In this document: positions 51,201 through 62,464 of the stretch, piece by piece
How positions within the stretch are numbered: position 1 is the first letter of the stretch
Layout: each line of letters starts with the position of its first letter
Assembly: GCA_019914995.1 (NCBI GenBank)
Contig: CM034130.1
Location: forward strand, 1,922,001-1,986,000
Source of the DNA: Acanthochlamys bracteata
Lineage: Eukaryota; Streptophyta; Magnoliopsida; Pandanales; Velloziaceae
Reading direction: 5' to 3'
DNA: 64,000 nucleotides
Notes under the pieces: model-generated
Seen by the model: only the letters and a program-made list of their open reading frames with translations
Databases searched by the model: none
What the model was told of the DNA's origin: nothing
Translations under genes and position numbers: made by a program

Positions 51201-54200
51201 ACGCATTCTCAAGCTTGCAAACTATATCGAATGCCAGATCAAATGCTATTACCAAAAATCCATAATCAGAAGCTCACATAGTTGTCCTTTCATAAGTTGA
51301 AATAGGTACCGTTGCTTCAACTGCTCCAGAAGCAATACTGACCAAAATATGGTTTGACAATAGACTTAACTGATGCTAATTGTTTAACAACCTGGCCAAG
51401 TTCAACAAAAACAAAATGAAAAATTAACAACGTACCATCCAGACCCTCAAGAAATGAGCTCCAGCTGGCATAATGAGACCACACTCCACATTGGCCTTCT
51501 GCTCTAAAGCCCCGAACAAGATTAACGTCATATTATGCCAGCTAAAACTAGATTAATGTCATATGGGGAAGACATAACTGGATCCACAGCTTCAGAAATT
51601 CCACCCTTCAAATCCAAAAAAAACCTCCACTTCAACCTAGTCTGAAACCATGAAAAAGACTTAACCTGCAGTGTGATTACTTGAAATCAGATCAACGAGT
51701 TCAACTCTGAATCCCCAAACAAGATTTAACACAAATTATATGGTCGCTCAAGAGCTATAATTAAATTAACGGCATTAGGGGAAGACATCCGATCAGTTGT
51801 TACAAACTTCCGGCAACAAACACAGGGAGACATCACCTCGGTAATTGCTTCAAAAGCACCCCTGTGAAGACCTCACGCAGACCTGCGATTAATGACACAA
51901 AAGTAGAGATCCCAAGAATGAGTCGTCAGGCTGTTATAGGACAGCAACGTTAGCTGATGGTAGTATTTAACAGTCTGGCCTAATTCAACAAAAACAATAG
52001 GAAAGATAAAACGATACTACCAAGACACTCGACATATGACCTCCAGCAGGCAAAATAGAACACACATTCTCGACTCTAAAGCTCCGGACAAGAATAACCT
52101 ACACACTATTAGAGGTAAAGCTAGCTGAAAGTCAGATGGGAAAGATATAACCAATTGAACTGCCTCAAAAAATGCAGTCAACAAATCCAAAGAAACGTCC
52201 CCTCAACCTAGTCTTCAGCTCCAAATCCACAAAAAATACTAACCTGAGGTACAGTTACTTATAATCATATCATTATTACGAAGGGGGAAGACAGAACTGA
52301 TTCAACTAACTCATGAAGTGCTAGCAAACAATCCAAGAGAACATCAAATTCAACCCAGTCTGCAACTCTAATTCCACAAACAAAATTTAGCCTGCAATAG
52401 CCCAAGCGTTAAAAATAAACCAAAGCTAGAAGAGGAAGACAGCCAAACAGCTGCATCATTGACAAACCCAAGAACACAAAAAGCTCATCAGCTGCTTGAA
52501 AAGCACCCCTGCAAAAAACCTCTTCAGAAGACCTGCAAAGTGACACAAAAGCAAAATATCCGAACTCTTATGCAGTATGTATCACAATGAAAATTCATTG
52601 AATAACGACTAACCGCTGCACATGTTCAGATACTCACAAACTATCAAGTACTAGAAGGCAGATTGGATTCAGCTGCTTCAAAGGTGCTAGCATCGGATCT
52701 GAAGAGTTTGACTCATAGCCGCTTCAAAAAATGCCTTCATAAAGAACCACTTACGCATCCTCCAACATTCCTGACATTAACAAAACTGGTGAAGCCATCT
52801 ACCATCTTCTGTGAATAGACTGGCAAAAAACAACCGACAATCAACCATCTGGAGCGCAGTTGATTATTTGACAATTAAACGTATGATGGATTCCCAAGCT
52901 TGCAAACTAGATCGGATCTACATCAAATGTTAACATTACCAAAAGCCACATGATATGCAAACCAGCTCAGATAGTTGTCCTTTCGGATCCACAGCTTCAA
53001 CTGCTCCAAAAAGCAATCCCTGATCAAAAAATGGTTTGACAATTAGCTTAACTAATGCTAGTAGTTTAACGACCTCGCCAAGTTCAACAAAAACAAACCG
53101 AAAATTAACACCGTAGGACCCTCAAGAGATGAGCAGCTCCAGCTGGCATAATAAGACCACACTCCAATTTGGCCTTCTACTCGAAAGCCCGAACAAGATT
53201 AACCTACATAACAGCTACTAGAGGTTAAACTAGATTAATGTCAAATGGGGATGACATAACTGGATCCACTGCTTCAAAAATGCCACCCTTCAAATCCAAG
53301 AAAACCTTCCACTTTCAACCTAGTCTAAATCCATGAACAAGACCTAACCTGCAGTGTGATTACTTGAAATCAGATCAACGAGTCTTCAACTTTGAATCCC
53401 CAAACAAGATATAACATACATTATAAGGTCACTCAAGAGCTATAATTAAATCAACGGTAGTAGGGGAAGACATCCGATCAGCTCTTTCAAACTTCCAGCA
53501 GCAAATACAAGGAGGTATTACCTTGGTAACTGTTTCAAAGCACCTCTGTGAAGAACCTCAAGCAGACGCACGGAAGTAGAGAACCAACATCTTTTATGCT
53601 GTAGGCATTACAAGATACCTATTAAAAATAACTAATATACTACACATTCAGAAGTTCACATACCGCCCGGAGCACCAAATCAAAGTGAAGGCAGAAATGA
53701 TTCAGCTGCTTCACAAATACTGACGAACAACCCAAGAATGCAGCTCATTGGCTCACCCTACAACACCTATACAAAGAATGTCTCAAGCAGAACTCCAGAA
53801 TTCCTGCAATTAATGATACCGACAGGGAAACCCAAGTTCTTCTATGAAGTAGACAACTATGACGAAAACCTACTGAGTAAATATTTAAGCACACGGCACA
53901 CTTTAAAAATTCACATCGACATTCACAGACGACAGACATACCAGACCAAGTAGAATACAACTGATTCAACTGCTTCCAAGGTGTTAGCATCAAATCTCAA
54001 ATTTTGACTCATTGACCGCTTCTAAAGCACCTACACAAAGAGACGCTCACGCAATATTCCTGGTGTTAATGAAATTAAAAAAGACACCCAAAGTCTTCAG
54101 TGAAATGGACCTGATGGCCATAAAAAACCATTCGACAATCAACCTACCACGGTTGATTGACTAAAAAGGCAATCGATTGTACTATGCATTTTAAATGCTT

Positions 54201-54879
54201 ACAAACTACATTGGATACCAAATCATATGTAACAATACCTGGCCGCATGACAGACAAGCCAGTTCAGATAGTTGCCCCTTCATGAGCTAAAAATAAAGGT
54301 TTATTCAGCTGCTCCAAAAGTGACCACTATGCTGTTATAGGACAGCAACGTTAGCTTATGGTAGTATTTAACAGTCTGGCCTAATTCAACAAAAACAATA
54401 GGAAAGATAAGACGATACTACCAAGACACTCGACATATGACCTCCGGCAGGCATAACAAAACCACACGTTCTCGACTCTAATGCTCCGGACAAAAGAAAC
54501 CTACATCACACCTATTAGAGGTAAAGCTAGCTGAAAGTCAGATGGGGAAGATGTAACCAATTGAACTGCCTCAAAAGTGCCGCCATCAAATCCAAAGAAA
54601 TGCCCCCTTAACCTAGTCTTCAGCTCCAAATCCAGAAATACTTAAACCTGAGGTACAGTTACATATAATCATATCACTGTTATGAAAGGGGAAGACAGAA
54701 CCAACTCAGCTTACTCCAAGTGCTAGCACAATCCACGAGAACATCAGATTCAACCCAGTCTGCAACTCTATTTCCACAAAAAAAGATTTAACCTGCAACA
54801 TGGTTGCTCAAGTATTAAAACTAAACCGAAGCTACGAAGACAACCGATCAGCTGCTTCATCTACAAACCCAAGAACACA

Positions 54880-54985
54880 TAAAAGCCCATCAGCTGTTTG
54901 AAAACCAGCTATGCAAAGAAAGCCCATCAGCTGCTTGAAAACCAGCTATGCAAAAGCCCATCAGCTGCTTGAAAAGCACCCATGC
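54880..54985. repeat. Three short tandem copies inside one subunit
   Basis: The phrase cccatcagctg(t/c)ttgaaaa followed by (cc)agc(t)atgcaaa occurs three times in about 100 bases. This shows local slippage or unequal exchange continuing within the array. Confidence 0.85.
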
Positions 54986-56808
54986 AAAGAACCTCTTCAG
55001 AAGACCTACCACTAATGACACAACAGCAAAAGATCAACGTCTCTTATGCAGTGTGCATCACAATGAAAATTCGTTGAATAACGACTAACCACACTGCACA
55101 TTCATACACACATGCTACCTAGAGTACTAGAAGGCAGATTGGATTCTTCTGCTTCAAAGTGCTAGCATCAGATCTAAGAGTTTTGACTTGTTAGCTGCTT
55201 CAGAAAAGCCTTTATAAAGAACCACTTAAGCATACTCCAACATTCCTGACATTAACAAAATTGGTAAAGGCATCTAAGGTCTTCTGTGAAATAGACTGGC
55301 AAAAAGACGAACCAACAATCAACCATTCAGAGTGTGATTGACTATTTGACAATTAATTGCATCATGTATTCTCAAGCTTGCAAAAGCTACATCGGGTCCA
55401 GATCGAATGTTAACATTACCAAAAGCCACATGATAGGAAAAAAGCTCAGACATTCGTCCTTTCATGAGTTGAATGAAGGTTCCGTTGCTACTACTGCTCC
55501 AAAGTGATTGCTGACAAAGATGTGGTAGGGCCATGGGCTTAACTGATGCTAGTATCTAATGATTTACTGCCCAGGTTCAACAAAAACAAACAGAAAAATT
55601 AATACCATATCATCCAGACCCTCAAGATGAGAGCTACAGCTGGCATAATAAGACCACACTCCAACTTGATCCTCTACTCAAAGCCCCGACCAAGATTAAC
55701 CTACATCACAGCTATTAGAGGTGAACTAGATTAATGTTTTGTAGAAGTCATAACTTAATGAGCAGCTTCAAATGTGCCACCCTTCAAATCAAGAAGACAT
55801 TCCACTTAAACCTAGTCAAAATCCACGAACAGGACTTGACCTGCAGTGTGACTACCTAAAATCAGTGGCGTTACAAAAGGGAAAAACAGAACCGACGCAG
55901 CTTCCTTAAAAGTGCTAGCAAAAAGTTCCGAGAGAGCATCAACTTCAACCAACTCCTCAACTGTAAATCCCAAAACAAGATTTAGCCTGCTTTATGGTCG
56001 CTCAAGAGCGAAACTTAAATTAATGCTAAAAGGTAAGTTGTTTCAGAACCACCTGTAGCAATCCAAGAAAACATCAACTGATTGACTGCTTCGCAGCACC
56101 TGTGAAGAATCCCAAGCAGACCTGCCACTAATGACAAAGAAGTAGAGACCCAATGTCATTTAAGCCGTAGGCATTACGATGAAATTCTTATTGACAAACA
56201 ATTAACCATACTGTTCAAATTTAGAAGATCCTTACTGCCGGTCTACCAGACCAAAGAGAAGGCAGAAATGAATCAGCTAATTCATACATGCCGGCAAAAG
56301 GATCCAAGGAAAGCATCTGATTAGCCACTCTAGAGCACCTTTACAAGGAGCCTCTCAAGTAAAACCATAGAATTCCTGCACTTAATAATGACACTGACAA
56401 AGAATTCCAAGGTCATCATCAAAGTAAACAGAACCCTGAGTAAAACCTATCAAATAAACAGTCAGCCATGCAGCAAATTTCAAAGATCCACAAGCTGCAT
56501 ATGTTACCAAACCAAACAGAACACAACTGATTCAGCTGCTTCAGAAGTGCTAGAAACGAAACCGAGTTTGACTAGCTATACGCCTCAAAAGCACCATCAT
56601 ACAGAATTGCTCAAGCATGACTTTCAGCATTCCCGACATTAGTGACATTGACAAAAACATTGAAGGTCTTCTATGAAGGAGACAGGGTCACCATAAGAAA
56701 CAATCCAATAATCAACAATTGGTAGTATGGTGATTGTCTCAAAGGCAATCTAGTACACATTTTCAAGCATGCGCACAACATAGAATGCCAGATCAAATGT
56801 AACATTAC

Positions 56809-56908
56809 CAGAAGTTGCATGATAGGCAAACCAGCTCAGATAGCAGTCCTTTCATGAATTGTGGAGTCGCTCCATCACAATTATCTCCATCTTTCAACCC
56901 TGTGTACT
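56809..56908 (-). other. Exon-like unit A2 of the repeat locus, both splice sites intact
   Basis: The acceptor ATATTTCAG precedes AGTACACAGGGTTGAAAG, and the unit ends CAACTTCTG before the donor GTAATGTTACA: 100 bases. It is the second copy of unit A1. In the other blocks the donor half survives and the acceptor half does not. Confidence 0.45.
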
Positions 56909-57264
56909 CTGAAATATTATAGAGAACAATAAAATAATCCAGAGACAAAATTCCAGCAGCTAAGACGATCAATCTATATAATCAAAGATCAGTTCATTAC
57001 CAGACTACATCCGTTTTAGAACCAGAATTAACTAGGACAACACCTATCATCAACATACTTCTTACTAATAAAATCCCCAACTGAATCAATAGCCAATCGT
57101 TGTAACTCACTGTGCTACATCATAATCCAGAGATATTAAAACAATAGGATACATCACTATGAAACCTACATTACGAACATTAAACAAAGAAAAAACAAGA
57201 TTCAAGTATCATCTTGACAGACTAACTAGCAGAAGTATTCTAAGAGCTTAGACAAGTTCTCATA

Positions 57265-57525
57265 CATAAAGGGCGTGTTTACCAAGGGTTGAAAGTGGGT
57301 GAAGTGGAGTTTCTAAGAAGTGGATTTAAAAATTAAATTAAAAATTAAAAATATTTAATAAAAATAAATTCTTATAGTAATTTTATATATTAATAGTAAG
57401 TTTTAAAAATGAATTTTAAAAAAATTGATAAGAAAATTTATTTTATTTTTTTGCTTATTTTATATTAGAAGTTAGTTTGAAAAAAGTGGAGTTTGGGGTG
57501 TTGGTAACCACCCAAAAGGGAACAC
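57265..57525. repeat. MITE-like insertion near the head of the repeat locus
   Basis: An AT-rich block with ends GGGCGTGTTTACCAAGGG and, on the other strand, GGGTGGTTACCAACACCCC, an imperfect inverted repeat. It belongs with the copy at 37905 and interrupts the tandem array. Confidence 0.55.
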
Positions 57526-58168
57526 TACTAGGCACCTATGGTTAGAAGATCTAGACTCTGAACAGAGGGCTGAGGTTAGGAAATAAGGATAAGATTCATG
57601 TAAGAAGAGGAAAACAGAACCAATTCAGCAGCTCCGAAAGCGAATCGCAGGGTTACGAGACCAACTGAGAAAGAAAGGATACAAGCATTATCTTGACAAG
57701 ACAAACTGAGGAAAGAATTCTAAGTCTACCCATTCAATGGCAAGACAACAGCAGCTACATGGTTAGCTATACATACAATTAGATGTTGTACTGGTCAGCC
57801 AAATGACACCCCCGTTGAGGCAGAATTGAGATTACAGTTGGTAACAATTGAGATTATCCTCAGAGATTTCAACTTCAGAGCCCATAACAAGATTTAAGCC
57901 GCAGTGGTTAGCCAAAACTTATGAAGATTAATCTCTGAAGGAAAGGCAGAACCGATTCCACTGATTCAAAAGTATCAAACCAAGGAACTTCCAACTCATT
58001 AGCAGTTTGGAAAGCAGTTCTATGAGAACCCTCTCAAGCAGAACAGAATTCCAGCCATTAACAACACTGCACAATGATATCCAAGGCCCTTAATGAAGAA
58101 GACAAATAAACAATCAACCGTACTTCATATTTTCCAGGCCACTCTACGTAGGATACCAATAACATTAC

Positions 58169-58270
58169 CAGAATTCCAGATTACTGGCAAACATGGAAAC
58201 TATCTAATCAGAGTACAAATCATTGATTTGCTCTATTACGGCTATATCCATCTTTCATCCCTGCCCCAAT
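58169..58270 (-). other. Exon-like unit A1 of the repeat locus, both splice sites intact
   Basis: The acceptor ATTTTCCAG precedes ATTGGGGCAGGGATGAAAG, and the unit ends AATTCTG before the donor GTAATGTTATTGG: 102 bases. It shares GATGAAAGATGGATATA-type sequence and the final TTCTG/GTAATGTTA with the unit at 56809-56908. Confidence 0.45.
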
Positions 58271-58699
58271 CTGGAAAATTACAGAAGATACCACAAATGT
58301 TCCAAACATAACCAACTTTAGCAGTGATCTTAGCCCAATCAATTGACTATTGATTACCATACTCCCCAACTGATTGTTAGAACCAGAATCCATGAACAGA
58401 GTCGATACCTACAATCAAACAATTTCTTGGTAATTAATCTCCTTACTGATTCTTTAACCGAATCAAAAAAGCTAATCACCAATCACCGGCTTCCATATAA
58501 TCGCTACGATCTCAATCCAGATCAGTCGAAACAATAACATCGATTACTAACTACGGAAATTGAATGAAGAAAATGAACAAGAGTAACAGAAGGAGAACGA
58601 AAACCCGATCGAGCTATCGCAGCGCTAGACTGGCGCCAAACGCCTGTAGAAACCTGCGACCACACCGATAGACCATAGGGCAGCCAAGGCACGGCGCTA

Positions 58700-59170
58700 T
58701 TTAAAGACCACGCGCTGCAGAAGGAACGGTCAAGATTAGTCGGTGATGTAGGTGAACGTACGGTGCAGGTTGAATATCGTGAAAATTTTGAAAACGTGTG
58801 GTTGGTGTCGGTTTTTGACTTGGAACAAACAACCGCCTCAAGATTTATTTAGAAACTCAGGAGAAGAATAATATGGACATGTTACAGCTCAGATCCAGCC
58901 GCTAGCTGGAGGGCGTTCATCATACCGTTGAATGGACGGATGAATGATTTTGGGGAGAAAGCTAGATCCAATAATCTCTTTTCGGGCTGATTGGTAGCCC
59001 AAGTAGTCGCTGCTAAAACGATGGGCTGCTTTATGGGCCGTTCAGTTTTTCACTTAGGAAATTATTTTCCCGCTAAAATCACGCGTGAAGTTTGAATTCT
59101 GAAGAAAAAAACTTAGAAAAGTGAGCATCTCGAAAGAAAAATTCTCTGCCGCTCAGCTGGCCAAGCGGCC
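58700..59170. promoter_or_regulatory. Divergent promoter between the ncRNA locus and the gene at 59171
   Basis: Contains TTTCCCGC (an E2F-type site) near 59067, TGGGCT and TGGGCC (site-II type) near 59025-59040, and the TTTAAATA box of the minus-strand locus near 58700. E2F plus site-II elements are typical of plant proliferation genes. The activity is inferred. Confidence 0.45.
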
Positions 59171-60240
59171 ATGGCCGGAAAGAATGGAGAAAGCCTGATC
59201 ACTTCCTTCTATCTTCCCAGGTAATCACTACCTTTTCTGTTGTGACTTCGTAAAACTTTTGTATATAGTTTAGAAATCAATCGGTAAATCTTCAATTGAA
59301 GTTTTTCTTTTCTCAATTGGTAGAGACTTAAGAAGTTCTTTTGATTGTTATTGCTTTTTTCCCTTCTTGTAGGTAAAAGTTTCCGTTATTGTTAGTTTTT
59401 CTTACTTCTTTTTGTTTTCATTCTTTTTTCAATAAATTGATTTTGCTTTTGCTGTTCCTCGGATTTTGGTTCAAAACCACTGGATGTTAGGAACTGGTTC
59501 TCGAGTTACGAGAACGAATCTTTGAGCTGTTCCCTCTACCATATGATCCTGATAGTTAGCTGTGGAATATGATGAGATTGAGCCTGAAAAGATTCTGCCA
59601 AGTTCAATTGATTCGAAGGTAATCCCTGGTTTAATGTATTCAATTGATCTTTTTTGTTCAAGATTTAAGATGCTTCCTGACCGACCATTCAGATTCAATC
59701 TTTGTTACTCTCTCTCTCGCGCGCGCGCGCATTATTGTAGTCAATTGAAATCCTTCTTATTGTATTTGCTTGTTTAGTTTTCTTTTTTGTCTATTTGGTG
59801 CATTAATTGAGCAATTTGTAACCGTTGAATCGCAGGATAAAACACAGATTCTCTGAGGACAAGTCTTTCCAAGGAGCTGGGTTAATTCTGTCCAAGCATC
59901 ATCAAGATCAAGGCAAAACGTTGAGACCTACAATCGAACAAGCGTTGTTTTTACTACTTGATCGACGAACAGCTCCTACAAGAATTGCTGCAAAAGTAAG
60001 TGCAGATTGCCCAAGTTAGACGAAATGAGTTATCTAAGAAGAGGCGTAGCGGTGAAGCTTTTGCTTCGACTAGGAGTGACCAAAGATATGAGGAGAGAGA
60101 TCAGCAGATGAACTTATCTTCTGCAGAATTGCATAAATTTGAATCCAACATAAAGGTGGTTTTTCTAAAGATGCTTCTGGAAGCCCGCTAGACAAGGAGA
60201 ATTTTGATGCCGGAAGTGGTAGTCACAATGTTATTTCAAA
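59171..60240 (+). pseudogene. Broken protein-coding gene of unknown family
   Basis: I do not recognise the family. Exon 59171-59220 starts ATGGCCGGAAAG (MAGKNGESLITSFYLP plus two bases) and ends in a good donor. It joins in phase to 59836-59995 (IKHRFSEDKSFQGAG..., with KTLRPTIEQALFLLLDRR and TAPTRIAAK), giving 70 clean residues. The next coding-like piece starts about 60004 in another frame (IAQVRRNELSKKRRSGEAFA) and a third near 60155 in yet another frame (GGFSKDASGSPLDKENFDAG), ending TTC TAA. So at least two frame changes separate readable pieces. A further coding-like block at about 59555-59618 (EYDEIEPEKILPSSIDSK) does not fit the phase. The E2F-type promoter suggests a growth- or cell-cycle-linked parent. 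It could instead be a short functional gene using only the first two exons. Confidence 0.5.
59716..59730. repeat. Short CG dinucleotide run
   Basis: tctctctcgcgcgcgcgcgc in the intron of the broken gene; unusual in AT-rich DNA, but short. Confidence 0.8.
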
Positions 60241-61159
60241 AAATCAACTCTTCTAACGAAGGAAAATAAAAAATAACAATCTGCGTGCAGAGGTGGATGT
60301 GGTGACGATGACAGAAAAATATTGCCAGAAACCGATAGGAAAATAACAAAGGTACAAGGGTAAATTTCCTCGTCCGAGCAACGCTGACCTGGGGCATGGC
60401 ATCCACTGAAGCAACTCGGGCTGGAACGCTGGGTGCGCCAAGTTAATTAGGTACACATTCTTGTCCTTGTTGCAACGACAAGGATGACCTTGTTCCAGTT
60501 AAATAACAAAGTCGAAGAAGAAACTGATTCCAACTAATTTTTTTATAAAAAGATTTTATTAGATAAATAAAAATCCTCGCTATCTTTAAATTCAACTTAA
60601 AATAATCACACATATTGAATTGAAATAAATACATTAGGCTATGTTGAGTTACTAAGTATTATGGGGCTCCGTAAATATATATTTTAATTTATAAAAACTC
60701 GTAGGATGACTACTAAAAAGTTGGGACAAAGATCATATTTAGCATTATCTATATACGTATTTTTATTTTTATTTTTTTATTTTATATTTTTAATAATTTT
60801 TTAAAATATTTTATAAAATGTTTTAAAATTTTAAAAATACAAAAATATTTTACATTGTGAGACAGTATTATTACTTTTTTAGCTAAAAAAATATAATTTA
60901 TTTTCAAAAAATGTTAAAATATTTTTTATTCGAAAACATTTATTTTTAAAAATAATTTCAAACGTTTCCTGCGATTTCTTCACAGTTTTTAGTCAAAGAA
61001 GTTGTCTATATAACTATCTTTTGGGTCTCTAAAAGTTTGAATCAAGTAAATGACATAGCAGTTGGTTCAAAACATATTTAGGATGGATTATGGATGCACT
61101 TCACGTATGCAACCCATTAAACTAAGCTTGAAGATTAATTCTGACTAATTCGCAAATCG
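60241..61159. other. AT-rich intergenic DNA
   Basis: No gene is seen. About 60730-60970 is a dense A/T block with ...AACGTTT-like ends, probably another eroded small transposon. Confidence 0.5.
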
Positions 61160-62464
61160 TCAAAAGGAGTTGCAGAAGATTAAACACCTATCCTGCACCA
61201 TCTTCGCCATCACACTCCCCGGCTCAACACTGAACTTCCTACTCCGGCTATTCCACAAGTGCAACGCCAAGCTTTCTTCTTTAATCTTCCCAAACTTCTC
61301 CGACACCCATCTTGCTTCTCTTTCATCGCTCGGTCTACGAAACAACTTCTCAATCCTCCGCCAACCCACCGGGTAAAATGCGACCGGCGGCAAAACAGTC
61401 AAGTTTCCAAGCTCCTGTCGACTTACGTTTCTTTGCCGCAACTCATCCGAAGATGCTGACAAGATCAGTGCTCTTGTTACAACTCTTGAGACAAGATAAG
61501 GTCCGTTGTATCCCCACTTGTTTCCGTCGAACGTTTCCGCAAACTCTTCGATGAATTTGGATACCAACGGGTGTTTCTTGTCGAACGACATTACCGCCGT
61601 GTTGAGTCTTGTCCAGTTTCCTCCCCTGTCAATGCTTTGTGCTCCGATTGCATTCCTTAATCGGGAGAAGTTGTTCATGATTACAACGTCCGTGTCGATA
61701 TAAACGCCTCCGAACTTGTAGAGAACGAGTAACCTGAGAAGGTTGGAGAGGTTCTGCGCGAGAGAGACCTCACCGGTGTGGATTGCTCCGCGACGGAGTT
61801 TTTCGACCCATGGAGATGCCGGCGTGTTCTTCGATAAATGATGGATGTCCGGCGATATGGCAGTCACGCGGAAGCCTTTTTCAATAAAAGGGCGAAGAAG
61901 GCAAGCGCCTTGAGTCGAGTCCATGGTGCTTGAGAGGATTAGAAGGCAAGCGTCCGGGTGGGACTTGAACAAGCTCTCCATGGCTAGGACTTCTTGACGT
62001 CTGAAGGTTTCTAACGGCGAAAACCATGTCATGAAAAACCGAAGCTTGCACAAGTCTCGCTGCTTATTGGAAGAGTTTGTGTTCTGACGGAAACCGAAGA
62101 ATTTTCTGGATCTGGTGGCGAACCAGGCTGTCTTCGAGCTTGATCGGAGAAACTCGATCGGCGATAAAGCAGAAGAGAAGTTAGAACAATGAGAGGATAT
62201 TAATTCATGATCCGAAAGAACATTATTTTGCTGCCAGATGGTGCCGAGTGTCGCTACTTGAGGATTGCCTACTTCGTCGTCGAGCAATGGCGCCGACCGG
62301 CATCGAACGAGACGGAGGAAGCGCGAGTCGTTGTTGATAAGGAGAATGAGAGCTGCGGAAAAGAGGACCATGTGGATGAATATGAACTGGGCAGCAGAAA
62401 GAAGCAGCAGCCGCCGTGCTCGTTGCATGATCAGTACCGTCTTGTGGAGAAATAATGTTTGCAT
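61160..62464 (-). CDS. GT32-type alpha-1,4-glycosyltransferase, type II membrane protein
   Basis: Single-exon gene, 434 residues, close to plant relatives of the lactosylceramide 4-alpha-galactosyltransferase family, whose plant substrates are mostly unknown. A short basic N-terminus and one hydrophobic anchor (about residues 19-43, LLLLSAAQFIFIHMVLFSAA) predict a Golgi type II protein. The sugar-binding domain has FMTWFSP near 144, DACLLILSSTMDS, then NLLRLLVLYKFGGVYIDTDV with the DXD motif (Asp257-Asp259) for metal and nucleotide sugar. The C-terminal Gb3-synthase-like domain has NTAVMSFDKKHPL, GYNGPYLVSRV, PPVAFYPVGW and ALHLWNSRS. Met13 is an alternative start that would still keep the anchor. 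Intact. Confidence 0.92.
   Translation of the reverse strand: MQTLFLHKTVLIMQRARRLLLLSAAQFIFIHMVLFSAALILLINNDSRFLRLVRCRSAPLLDDEVGNPQVATLGTIWQQNNVLSDHELISSHCSNFSSALSPIEFLRSSSKTAWFATRSRKFFGFRQNTNSSNKQRDLCKLRFFMTWFSPLETFRRQEVLAMESLFKSHPDACLLILSSTMDSTQGACLLRPFIEKGFRVTAISPDIHHLSKNTPASPWVEKLRRGAIHTGEVSLAQNLSNLLRLLVLYKFGGVYIDTDVVIMNNFSRLRNAIGAQSIDRGGNWTRLNTAVMSFDKKHPLVSKFIEEFAETFDGNKWGYNGPYLVSRVVTRALILSASSDELRQRNVSRQELGNLTVLPPVAFYPVGWRRIEKLFRRPSDEREARWVSEKFGKIKEESLALHLWNSRSRKFSVEPGSVMAKMVQDRCLIFCNSF

Larger units (their letters stand above)
48740..58170. repeat. Higher-order tandem repeat array, seven diverged blocks
   Basis: The plus-strand motif aacattacc (or aacaatacc, tattacc), followed by a short conserved tail ending gcatga or catgat in most copies, recurs at about 50085, 51248, 52932, 54231, 55412, 56801 and 58161. 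Spacings are about 1160, 1690, 1300, 1180, 1390 and 1360 bp. Each block contains subunits of about 150-300 bp that open with variants of gattcagctgcttcaaaagt and contain aacaagatttaacctgca. A partial block precedes the first marker, from about 48.7 kb. The blocks at 51930-54330 and 54330-56800 are the most alike: 51930-52230 and 54330-54640 match at roughly nine in ten positions by eye. Confidence 0.85.
46370..58680 (-). ncRNA. Putative long non-coding RNA locus built of nested tandem repeats
   Basis: I do not recognise this locus. Seen: no reading frame longer than about 90 codons on either strand, and no family match. A TATA-like TTTAAATA on the minus strand at about 58698-58705 stands before a G/C-richer leader; AATAAAT on the minus strand at about 46386-46392 could serve poly(A) addition. 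Between them are diverged tandem repeats. On the minus strand, exon-like units start after acceptor-like TGCAG or TGTAG with GTTAATCTTGTT or GTTAAATCTTGTT, run about 110 bases, and meet donor-like GTAAT, GTAGT or GTTCTG sites, with 70-200 bases between units. All three frames of the commonest unit contain stops. Inference: a spliced, non-coding minus-strand transcript whose exons and introns were duplicated together. An untranscribed repeat array remains possible. Confidence 0.4.

Noticed and set aside
46400-58600. Box C/D snoRNA cluster or microRNA precursors in the repeat locus
   Set aside because: I looked for TGATGA/CTGA pairs with proper spacing and for known plant microRNA sequences on both strands. 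Single boxes occur but not in correct pairs, and no known microRNA was recognised.
46400-58600. Protein-coding repeat gene
   Set aside because: All three minus-strand frames of the common unit carry stops, and plus-strand frames stay below about 90 codons and do not recur in phase between units.
61259-61703. Several plus-strand frames within the glycosyltransferase gene
   Set aside because: Antisense shadows of an intact 434-residue coding exon.
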